A stretch of DNA of 15,785 bases, from positions 1 to 15,785 of the forward strand of contig CAJOQF010000036.1 of the NCBI GenBank assembly GCA_905236295.1. The letters run 5' to 3'. The stretch's first letter is position 1. Every line of letters starts with the position of its first letter. Source of the stretch: an uncultured Eubacterium sp. Its GTDB lineage: Bacteria; Bacillota; Clostridia; Lachnospirales; Lachnospiraceae. The notes below the pieces were generated by a model. It saw only the letters and a program-made list of their open reading frames with translations, had not been told where the DNA came from and searched no databases. Both the position numbers and the translations under genes were made by a program. Positions 1-7,632 of this stretch are shown one piece after another.

Positions 1-10
1 TGCAAAGAGC

Positions 11-1870
11 ATGGAGACCATCATGAACGCCACGGAAAAAGAGACCGTGACTGAGACGATGGATTCCGTAAAGAAGATGGTTGAGGATATTCCGTATCTT
101 CGCCTTTCACGCGAGGAAGAGGAGGAGGAGAAAAAGGAACTCGCCGAGATAGAGACCGACGCCGAGATAGACGGCTCTCTCAATATAAATTTCCGTGAGA
201 TGTTGTCTGAGGACATGGATGGACAGATGCTTATAAATGTTCCGGATCAGGCTCCTATAGAGAGACAGATCACAGGACAGATGTGTATAGATGATGTGCT
301 TGCCGAGTGGGCAAAGACCCAGAGGGCGGCAGAGGCGGCTATGGCAGATGCCAAGCAGAGAAAGCTCGAATCCGCAAGGCAGAGAGCCCTTCTTCAGACC
401 GGCAACATTATGGAGCGCATTAGGGAAGAACAGGCAAAAGAGGACGCCAAAAAGGCGAACGAGGAAGAACTTATACACAAGGCTCACGAAAAGCTCGGAA
501 CATACGAGGGCGAGCCGGTTAAGGATGAGCCTGCAAAAGAGGAGCCTGCTGAAAATGAAAATGACAGGCTTATAAACAATGCGCTTGCAGAGGAGATCGG
601 CGCTCTCGCCGGACTCAGCGCGGGAGTGGATGAGCTTTTAAGTAAACCGGAGAACAAACTGCCGGATCCGACTATAGAGCTTCCGACGCTTGATGAATTT
701 GCGATACACGAGGCGATGAAGGAGCAGGAGAAACAGCAGAGGGAAGCCAATGCTCTCTCTCAGGCTTTAAATGCGCTTAAAGAGACCGTTACGGGCAGGA
801 TCCGTCTCCGCGAAGAGGATATTCCGAATGAGGTGTTCTCGGACGAGGAAGAAAATCCAAACACACTCTTCATAGACAAGACTCAGGATGACGCACTTAT
901 TCCGAATGCATCAGAGGTTTTAGTCGGAGCGGTTACGGCTGATTGGATAGACAAAGAAAAAGAGACAAAAGATGTCTCCGAACAGGAAGAGACAAATAAG
1001 GCGGCAGAGTTTGAAGAAACCTCAAGCGAAGCAGACAGGTTTAAGACTTCAGAGCTTCCTAAGATAGAAGAGCCTGATTTTGAGTACGACGAGAGCGAAC
1101 AGCTTTCTTTAGACGACTCACAAAAGAGGATATTCTCTTACTTTGTTCCGGTCGCAGGTATGGAAAGCCAGATCTGCAATGTGCTGTCGGGAGCTACCAG
1201 ACATATACTGGACGACAATATCCCGCGCGGAGGCAACATAGTGATACAGGGCTATCCGGGCAGCGGAAAGACCCAGATGGCAGCTGATATTCTCCAGGCG
1301 CTGAGCGAGAAGACCAAGGCGACATACAGTAAGCCGGGCAGGATATATGCAGATTCGCTCAACAATAAAGATATAGCAAAGATATACGAAAAGATAAGAG
1401 GCGGTTGTCTCATAATAGAAAAAGCCGGTGATCTGAAACGCGAGACAGCTATGCAGATGTCGCTTATCATGGATGAGGATCCTTCCGGCACCATGATAAT
1501 AATTGAGGATACCGAGATAGGCATCAAACAGGCGCTCAGCCTTGATGCCGGATTTACAAAGAAATTTACGGAGAAGATAAATATTCCGAGATTTAATACG
1601 GATGAGTTGGTCGCCTTCGCAAAGGTTTATGCTGACGAGGCTGAGTGTGAGATAGATGAACTTGGAATTCTTGCGCTCTACAACAGGATCAGCAGAATTC
1701 AGAGACTTGATTCCGAGGTTACACTTGTCGAGGTCAAGGACATAATGGATGAGGCTATTGAGAACGCTGAAAACGGAAGTCTCAAGAGAAGCTTTTCAGC
1801 TATGTTCTCAAGAAATAAGAAAAAGCCGAGTGATAGGATAGTCATAATGGAGGAAGACTTCGGACTGTAG
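11..1870 (+). CDS. AAA+ ATPase with long acidic N-terminal region, function unknown (5' end may lie outside the window)
   Basis: Residues 1-370 are highly charged, Glu/Lys-rich and low in hydrophobics, with helical stretches around residues 95-165, so they are probably extended or coiled. From about residue 375 there is one AAA+ module: Walker A GYPGSGKT at residues 414-421, a hydrophobic strand CLIIEKA at 466-472 where Walker B should be (Glu, but no preceding Asp), a second strand TMIIIEDTE near 493-501, and a C-terminal helical lid. The layout resembles CbxX/SpoVK-type AAA+ proteins, but I cannot assign a substrate. The frame is open to the left edge, so the true start may be upstream; ATG at 23 with TGGAG at 12-16 is another option. 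glgB starts 26 bases after the stop, which suggests co-transcription. No membrane segment is visible, so it is probably cytoplasmic. Confidence 0.8.
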   Translation: METIMNATEKETVTETMDSVKKMVEDIPYLRLSREEEEEEKKELAEIETDAEIDGSLNINFREMLSEDMDGQMLINVPDQAPIERQITGQMCIDDVLAEWAKTQRAAEAAMADAKQRKLESARQRALLQTGNIMERIREEQAKEDAKKANEEELIHKAHEKLGTYEGEPVKDEPAKEEPAENENDRLINNALAEEIGALAGLSAGVDELLSKPENKLPDPTIELPTLDEFAIHEAMKEQEKQQREANALSQALNALKETVTGRIRLREEDIPNEVFSDEEENPNTLFIDKTQDDALIPNASEVLVGAVTADWIDKEKETKDVSEQEETNKAAEFEETSSEADRFKTSELPKIEEPDFEYDESEQLSLDDSQKRIFSYFVPVAGMESQICNVLSGATRHILDDNIPRGGNIVIQGYPGSGKTQMAADILQALSEKTKATYSKPGRIYADSLNNKDIAKIYEKIRGGCLIIEKAGDLKRETAMQMSLIMDEDPSGTMIIIEDTEIGIKQALSLDAGFTKKFTEKINIPRFNTDELVAFAKVYADEAECEIDELGILALYNRISRIQRLDSEVTLVEVKDIMDEAIENAENGSLKRSFSAMFSRNKKKPSDRIVIMEEDFGL

Positions 1871-1896
1871 TATCACTCGAGAGTTTGGAGGTAAGG

Positions 1897-3798
1897 ATGG
1901 AACATTTTACAGGGTTTGACAGCTACCTTTTTGCAACTGGGACTCATTATGAAATATACAAAAAGCTTGGCGCTCATTTTGTGAAGAACGGGCGTAAAAA
2001 CGGAGTCGTATTTGATGTCTGGGCTCCTCATGCCGAGAATGTATGGGTTGTCGGAAGCTTCAATGACTGGCAGGCGTCTGATGACTGTAAGATGGAGCTT
2101 GTCGGCGAAGTTGGGGTTTACGAAAAATTCCTTCCGGGTATCAAGGACGGAGAGCTCTACAAATATATGATAGAGACGAAAGACGGAGAGCTTTTGTACA
2201 AGGCAGACCCCTATGCGGTTTACGCGGAAGTGCGTCCGGGAACGGCGAGCGTCGTTCACAAGCTTGCCGATTTCAAGTGGACAGATGCAGAGTGGATGGA
2301 AAAACGCGCACAGGGCGATGTCCAAAAGAAGCCGATGTTCATTTACGAGGTTCATCCCGGTTCGTGGATGCGCCACTACGGATACACCTACGACACCGGA
2401 TTCTACACCTACAGGGAATTTGCGGATCGCATCATAAAATACGTAAAGGAGATGGGATACACCCATGTGGAGCTAATGGGAATCTCCGAGTATCCTTATG
2501 ACGGTTCCTGGGGCTATCAGGTCACCGGATACTATGCGCCGACATCGAGATACGGCACTCCGGAGGACTTCAAATACGTAATAAACAAGTTCCACAAAAA
2601 CGGCATCGGAGTAATCCTTGACTGGGTTCCGGCTCATTTCCCGAGAGATGCGCACGGCCTTGCCAATTTTGACGGACAGCCTCTGTATGAGTATGAGGAT
2701 CCGCGGATGGGAGAGCATCCTGACTGGGGCACCAAGATATTCAACTACGGCAAGAATGAGGTCAAGAACTTCCTTATCGGAAGCGCTATCCAGTGGGCGG
2801 AGGATTATCATATCGACGGACTGAGGGTGGATGCCGTGGCGTCCATGCTGTACCTCGACTACGGAAAACGTGACGGGGAGTGGGTTCCGAACAAATATGG
2901 CGGAAATGAAAACCTTGAGGCGATTGAGTTCTTCAAACATATAAACTCGTGTATAGTGGGACGCAATCCGGGATTTATGATGATTGCGGAGGAGTCCACG
3001 GCATGGCCGAAGGTTACGGGTGATGTTGAGGACGACGGACTTGGTTTCACCTTCAAATGGAACATGGGTTGGATGCATGACTTCCTCGATTATATGAAGC
3101 TGGATCCGTATTTCAGACGGGACAACCATGACAAGATGACATTTGCGATGTCATACAACGAGTCGGAGAATTATATCCTTGTCATTTCGCATGACGAGGT
3201 GGTTCATTTGAAATGTTCGATGCTTGGCAAGATGCCGGGACTCGGTCCTGATCCTTATCGCAATCTCAAGGTGGGATATGCGTTTATGTTGGGACATCCG
3301 GGCAAGAAGCTTTTGTTCATGGGACAGGAGTTTGCGCAGGAGCGCGAGTGGAGTGAGGAGAGAGAGCTCGACTGGTTCCTTCTCGAAGAGCCTGAGCATC
3401 GCGGAGTTCACGAGTTTGTCAAAGCGCTCTTAAAACTCTACAAGAATACGCCCGCCCTCTATGAGAATGATAACAACTGGAATTCCATGGAGTGGATCCG
3501 TGCGGACGACAAGGACAGAAGTATTTTTACATTTGTAAGAAAGAGCGAGAACGGCAAGAACAACCTTCTGTTCATCTGCAATTTCACTCCGATGGAGAGA
3601 AGCGATTATCGCGTTGGAGTCTTATCTTCAAAACAGCACAAACTTGTTATAGACAGCGACGACGAGAAATTCGCAGGGTGCACGAAACAGCATCCAAAAA
3701 CATATAAGCCTGAGAAGGTGCTCTGCGACGGAAGAGAGTATTCCTTCGGTTATGACCTGTCAGCCTACGGCGTGGCAGTGTTCAAATTTGATTTTTAG
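1897..3798 (+). CDS. glgB: 1,4-alpha-glucan (glycogen) branching enzyme, GH13
   Basis: The enzyme makes alpha-1,6 branches in glycogen by cutting an alpha-1,4 chain and moving it. An N-terminal CBM48 domain (about residues 30-115, with WAPHAENVWVVGSFNDW) precedes a GH13 barrel containing DWVPAHF, the nucleophile region DGLRVDAV (D312), the acid/base in AEEST (E365) and the transition-state Asp in SHDEVVH (D433); a beta-sandwich closes the C-terminus. At 633 residues it matches shorter GlgB forms. I chose ATG 1897 because GGAGG lies at 1887-1891, five bases upstream; the TTG at 1885 overlaps that site and is unlikely. No other glycogen genes are in the window. The transporter start follows within 11-20 bases. 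Confidence 0.96.
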   Translation: MEHFTGFDSYLFATGTHYEIYKKLGAHFVKNGRKNGVVFDVWAPHAENVWVVGSFNDWQASDDCKMELVGEVGVYEKFLPGIKDGELYKYMIETKDGELLYKADPYAVYAEVRPGTASVVHKLADFKWTDAEWMEKRAQGDVQKKPMFIYEVHPGSWMRHYGYTYDTGFYTYREFADRIIKYVKEMGYTHVELMGISEYPYDGSWGYQVTGYYAPTSRYGTPEDFKYVINKFHKNGIGVILDWVPAHFPRDAHGLANFDGQPLYEYEDPRMGEHPDWGTKIFNYGKNEVKNFLIGSAIQWAEDYHIDGLRVDAVASMLYLDYGKRDGEWVPNKYGGNENLEAIEFFKHINSCIVGRNPGFMMIAEESTAWPKVTGDVEDDGLGFTFKWNMGWMHDFLDYMKLDPYFRRDNHDKMTFAMSYNESENYILVISHDEVVHLKCSMLGKMPGLGPDPYRNLKVGYAFMLGHPGKKLLFMGQEFAQEREWSEERELDWFLLEEPEHRGVHEFVKALLKLYKNTPALYENDNNWNSMEWIRADDKDRSIFTFVRKSENGKNNLLFICNFTPMERSDYRVGVLSSKQHKLVIDSDDEKFAGCTKQHPKTYKPEKVLCDGREYSFGYDLSAYGVAVFKFDF

Positions 3799-3809
3799 TT
3801 TAAAGGATA

Positions 3810-5189
3810 GTGTCACTCTTGGAAACTTTAGATTATTCAAGCATTCCCCTTGCGGTATGTATACCGTTTGTGGGATTGCTTCTTTGTATAGCCATAGCTC
3901 CGCTGGTTAACGGCAAATGGTGGGAAAAGCATCAGTTCAAGATAATACTGGGCTGGTGTGCCGCCTTTATTATCCCGTTTGCCGTGCTCTACGGTGTCGG
4001 GGTGATGAGCGAGACTGTACTTGAGTGTATTTTTAACGACTATATAACGTTTATAGTCCTGTTGTTCGGATTGTACTGCGTTGCCGGCAATATCTCAATG
4101 GAGGGAGATCTGGCGGGATCTCCGAAGGTAAATGTGATCCTTCTGCTGATTGGAACCGCCTTTTCAAGCTTCATCGGAACGACCGGCGCAAGTATGCTTA
4201 TGGTCCGTCCTATAATCAAGATGAACGCGTGGCGTCAGAGGCGCGCGCAGATAATGGTATTTTTTATATTCCTCGTCTCGAACATCGGAGGATGTCTCAC
4301 ACCGATAGGTGATCCGCCGTTACTTATGGGATTTACAAGAGGGGTTCCTTTTGCGTGGAGTTTTCACCTGCTTCCGATACTGCTTGTAAATGTGGCTCTA
4401 TTACTGTTCTTTTTCTATTTTGTCGACAGACGAAACTACAGGCTTGATATCGCTGAAGGGCTCCACCCGGATATCAGCAGAGCAGGTACTCAGATCAGGG
4501 TAAGGGGACTGCACAATGTAATCTTTATCGGGATGATAGTGTTCGCGGTCATAATAAGCGGAACGCTGCAGAAATCCCCGAGATTTCTGGATGCGGAGGG
4601 AAATGTACTCGGAATACATATCTTCGGAAACGTGACATTTGGGTATCCGGCAATCATTGAAGTGGCAATAATCCTTGTCGCTGCATTCCTTTCATTTAAG
4701 ACAACCAAACATGAAGTGCGTGAGGCAAACCACTTTACCTGGGGAGCGATAAAAGAGGTTGCTATACTCTTTATAGGTATTTTTATCACCATGCAGCCGG
4801 CACTGATGATATTACACGCCAAGGGCGCGGAGCTTGGACTTTCAACCCCGACAAGTTATTTCTGGGTGACGGGTGCGCTTTCGAGCTTTTTGGACAACAC
4901 GCCTACATATCTGGTATTTTTGACCACTTCGGGCTCAATGGGATTTACGCAGGGTATTTCTACCATTGTGGGAGTGATACCGCAGACCATGCTGCTTGCA
5001 ATATCCGCGGGAGCGGTATTCATGGGGGCGAATACATACATCGGAAATGCGCCCAACTTTATGGTCAAATCGATATCGGATGAGAACGGTATCAGGATGC
5101 CATCATTTATTGGGTATATCGTGTGGTCTGTAAAATTTTTGATCCCGATATTTTTAGTGGACACGCTTTTGTTCTTTATCTGGAAATGA
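3810..5189 (+). CDS. CitMHS/NhaD-like membrane transporter (putative Na+/H+ antiporter or citrate-type carrier)
   Basis: A very hydrophobic protein with roughly 11-12 membrane segments spread over its length. The motifs FIGTTGASMLMVRP (about residues 119-132), SNIGGCLTPIGDPPLLMGF (about 156-175) and SSFLDNTPTYLVF in the second half form the repeated helix-break pattern of the ion transporter superfamily; I place it in the putative citrate transport group often named CitMHS_2 or sodium:proton antiporter. Substrate cannot be read from sequence. Start is uncertain: GTG at 3810 is only two bases after AAAGGA (3802-3807), while TTG at 3819 has eleven bases of spacing, so the protein may be 3 residues shorter. 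It lies between glgB and the cytidylate-kinase-like gene in the same probable operon. Confidence 0.85.
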   Translation: MSLLETLDYSSIPLAVCIPFVGLLLCIAIAPLVNGKWWEKHQFKIILGWCAAFIIPFAVLYGVGVMSETVLECIFNDYITFIVLLFGLYCVAGNISMEGDLAGSPKVNVILLLIGTAFSSFIGTTGASMLMVRPIIKMNAWRQRRAQIMVFFIFLVSNIGGCLTPIGDPPLLMGFTRGVPFAWSFHLLPILLVNVALLLFFFYFVDRRNYRLDIAEGLHPDISRAGTQIRVRGLHNVIFIGMIVFAVIISGTLQKSPRFLDAEGNVLGIHIFGNVTFGYPAIIEVAIILVAAFLSFKTTKHEVREANHFTWGAIKEVAILFIGIFITMQPALMILHAKGAELGLSTPTSYFWVTGALSSFLDNTPTYLVFLTTSGSMGFTQGISTIVGVIPQTMLLAISAGAVFMGANTYIGNAPNFMVKSISDENGIRMPSFIGYIVWSVKFLIPIFLVDTLLFFIWK

Positions 5190-5221
5190 TATTCCTAAGA
5201 GGAAATCGTGGAGATGATTAA

Positions 5222-6298
5222 ATGGATGAGAAAAACAACAATCCCAAAGAGGATGATCAGATAACGGAAAATATTACGGTTGAGGAATCGGAGCTTAGAA
5301 AACTTGCCGCAAGAATATATGATCTCGACAAGGAAGTGTATGAAAACACAGGATCCGCCATCGGACATGTCTACGGACCGGACAGACATTTTGCGATAAG
5401 GGCGCTGGTAAAAATGTTTAAAAGCCCGTCGGGAAGCTATAACCTGATGAACGATCTGGCGCTTATCGGAAACATGGCAAGAACCCTGGAGGGCAAGGAC
5501 TGCTATGAGGATGTCATGGAGAAGTACAGACAGATCTATCGTGAGACCTGCGATCTCGCCGAGAAGCTGTCGCGTGTAGAGATCATTTCCGAAAAGACTC
5601 TAAATGCCATGCCTCTTGACGAACGGTACGCGAAAATGGAGCGTAAGATAATATGCATTGGTAGGGCGTACGGAGCGGGCGGAAGCGAGATCGGTTTTAA
5701 TATCGCTAACATCCTGGGTATCGATTACTATGATTATGCTATCTTAGAGGCGGTTATGGAGCGTCTTGACATGCCGGGAGCAAACAATGCCTATATGTAT
5801 GAGGAGGATATAAACGGAGAGCCGACTTATGCAAAGAATCCCTATGGTGTGCAGAGAAAAAGAAGGTCGCTTAAGAAACATTTTGAGGATTTTATTCGCT
5901 ATCACGGACTGCCCAAAAGAGACGCCATGTTTTTCAACCAGAGTAGGCTGATATTGGATATGGCTAAGGAAAAAGACTTTGTGATAATGGGCAGGTCGGC
6001 TGCGAGAATCCTTGGAAATGCCGGGGTTCCACGCATAAGTATATTTGTTTCCGCACCGTTTGAAAACCGTGTAGCCCGGATAAAAAATGTTTATCCGAGC
6101 ATGAGTGACAAGGAGGTTCGAAAGCTTGTCAGCTCTCAGGACAAGAAGAGAGCCAGAGAGTACAAGTTTTTCAACAGAATAGACTGGGGTACCCCGCAGG
6201 GTTACGATATCACGATCAATTCAGCAAGTTACGGAATAATGGGCTCGGTCAACATGATCCTTGATGTGTTGAAGGCGCGCCCGAGTGAAGAAGACTAG
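5222..6298 (+). CDS. Cytidylate-kinase-like P-loop protein with an additional N-terminal domain
   Basis: The C-terminal two thirds (from about residue 141) begin RKIICIGRAYGAGGSEIG, a P-loop in the style of the cytidylate kinase-like family, followed by a LID-like basic region and the strand DFVIMGRSAARIL. Such proteins resemble bacterial Cmk but are divergent and mostly uncharacterised, so CMP phosphorylation is only a guess. The first 140 residues hold a charged leader and a helical domain with no motif I know. ATG 5222 has TGGAG at 5209-5213, eight bases upstream. It is the last gene before the terminator at about 6300. A true Cmk of about 225 residues is not visible here, so this is unlikely to be the cell's only CMP kinase. 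Confidence 0.83.
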   Translation: MDEKNNNPKEDDQITENITVEESELRKLAARIYDLDKEVYENTGSAIGHVYGPDRHFAIRALVKMFKSPSGSYNLMNDLALIGNMARTLEGKDCYEDVMEKYRQIYRETCDLAEKLSRVEIISEKTLNAMPLDERYAKMERKIICIGRAYGAGGSEIGFNIANILGIDYYDYAILEAVMERLDMPGANNAYMYEEDINGEPTYAKNPYGVQRKRRSLKKHFEDFIRYHGLPKRDAMFFNQSRLILDMAKEKDFVIMGRSAARILGNAGVPRISIFVSAPFENRVARIKNVYPSMSDKEVRKLVSSQDKKRAREYKFFNRIDWGTPQGYDITINSASYGIMGSVNMILDVLKARPSEED

Positions 6299-6329
6299 AA
6301 GGTCTGTCGCGTTTGCGGCAGACCTTTTT
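6299..6329 (+). terminator. Rho-independent terminator of the glgB-containing operon
   Basis: The stem GGTCTGTCGC (6301-6310) pairs with GCGGCAGACC (6315-6324) through ten base pairs with one G-T wobble, around the loop GTTT, extended by AA/TT. Five Ts follow directly (6325-6329). It begins one base after the stop codon of the upstream gene. The reverse strand has no T tract, so it should not stop the convergent mnmA transcript well. Confidence 0.93.
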
Positions 6330-6376
6330 CATGTGATGGGAAATTGCGATTTCCTGTTAGATTATTTAATCCGGGA

Positions 6377-7456
6377 TTAGGATACGATGGTTCCGCCGGC
6401 GGCGACGTAACCGTCCTTGTAGAGTACGAGTGCCTGTCCGGGAGTGACGGCCCTGACTTTGTTCTCGAACTCGACTTTTAATATGTCGTTTTCGCAGGAA
6501 ATAACACGACACGGTGTACCCTTGTCGTTGTATCTGATCTTTCCGGTGAACTCATCGCCTGCTTCAAGGCTTTCAGCACCCATGAAATTAATGTTCTTAG
6601 CGGTGAGGGTATGTGTGAACAGATCCTCGTTTTCACCGAGTGTGACAGTGTTGTTATCGGGATCGATATTTGTGACGAAAATCCTGCGGCCAAGGCTGAT
6701 GCCGAGTCCCTTTCGCTGTCCGATCGTGTAATGGGTTATGCCCTTGTGGGTGCCGAGGATATTTCCCTCGGAATCAATGAAGTTGCCGCATACGGACGGA
6801 CAGTTAGTCTCCCTTTCGATATATGAGGCATAGTCATTGTCCATCACAAAACATATTTCCTGGCTGTCGGGCTTTGATGCGACATTGAGGCCGATCTCTT
6901 TTGCGATCTCGCGGACCTGGTTTTTGTCGTGTTCGCCGACAGGCATAAGAGTATGGGAGAGCTGCTCCTGTGTCAGGTTAAAGAGTGCATAGGTCTGGTC
7001 TTTTTCGGCTGTAACGGAATTTCGGATGGCGAATCTGCCGTTGTCAAGCTTTATGACTCTGGCGTAATGTCCGGTTGCGATATAGTCCGCGCCCAGTTCC
7101 TTCGCCTTGTTCAAGAGAGATCCCCATTTCAAATGTCTGTTGCACGCAATACACGGATTTGGTGTGTGTCCGTGCAGGTATTCGTCGATAAAGTAGTCGA
7201 TCACATTTTCTTTGAATTCATTCTTAAAATCAATAACATGATGAGGTATGCCGAGATGGAAAGCCACGCGAAGCGCATCCTTGAAAGCCTCGTTTCCGCA
7301 GCAGGGCGCGGGGCGCTCATCCGACGCAAGAGGATCCTCGCCGACAAGCTGCATTGTGATACCTATTACATTATATCCCTGTTCTTTTAGCAGGTATGCG
7401 CAGACCGAGGAATCGACCCCTCCGGACATACCAACGACAACGGTTTTTTTAGACAT
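6377..7456 (-). CDS. mnmA: tRNA-specific 2-thiouridylase MnmA
   Basis: MnmA uses ATP and relayed persulfide sulfur to thiolate U34 in the wobble position of Lys, Glu and Gln tRNAs. Visible hallmarks are the PP-loop GMSGGVDSS at residues 9-17, NPCIACNRHLKWG with Cys102, and SQEICFV with Cys202; the two cysteines match the catalytic pair known from E. coli (Cys102/Cys199). The motif GHYAR and the C-terminal beta-barrel (TPGQALVLY) are also present. The length of 359 residues is normal. ATG at 7456 is preceded on the minus strand by AAGGA about nine bases away. It converges on the operon ending at 6298 and diverges from larC. No iscS/nifS-type sulfur donor gene is adjacent. Confidence 0.97.
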   Translation of the reverse strand: MSKKTVVVGMSGGVDSSVCAYLLKEQGYNVIGITMQLVGEDPLASDERPAPCCGNEAFKDALRVAFHLGIPHHVIDFKNEFKENVIDYFIDEYLHGHTPNPCIACNRHLKWGSLLNKAKELGADYIATGHYARVIKLDNGRFAIRNSVTAEKDQTYALFNLTQEQLSHTLMPVGEHDKNQVREIAKEIGLNVASKPDSQEICFVMDNDYASYIERETNCPSVCGNFIDSEGNILGTHKGITHYTIGQRKGLGISLGRRIFVTNIDPDNNTVTLGENEDLFTHTLTAKNINFMGAESLEAGDEFTGKIRYNDKGTPCRVISCENDILKVEFENKVRAVTPGQALVLYKDGYVAAGGTIVS

Positions 7457-7496
7457 TTATCTATTTCCTTTTTTGTATAAGTGTTATAAAATAAAT

Positions 7497-7518
7497 AATG
7501 TGTTTCAAACGACACATT
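7497..7518. promoter_or_regulatory. Inverted repeat between mnmA and larC (possible operator)
   Basis: AATGTGT (7497-7503) and ACACATT (7512-7518) form perfect 7-bp arms around an 8-bp spacer. The site lies in the 176-bp divergent intergenic region, where both promoters must sit. On the plus strand TTGCAC (7518-7523) and TACAAA (7541-7546), 17 bases apart, make a weak larC promoter candidate that abuts the repeat. I cannot match the repeat to a known regulator. Confidence 0.35.
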
Positions 7519-7632
7519 TGCACTATTTTAGATGAAAAAGTACAAAAAAGCAAGATGCGGCGTGAGAATACGAAACAGCAAAGGAAACGCGCCGGATATA
7601 GCTTATGATCACATAAAAAGGAGTTGAGATTT

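Noticed and set aside
6339..6354. Small hairpin GGAAAT-TGCG-ATTTCC near the end of mnmA as a minus-strand terminator
   Set aside because: Only six mostly A-T pairs and no T tract follows on the minus strand.
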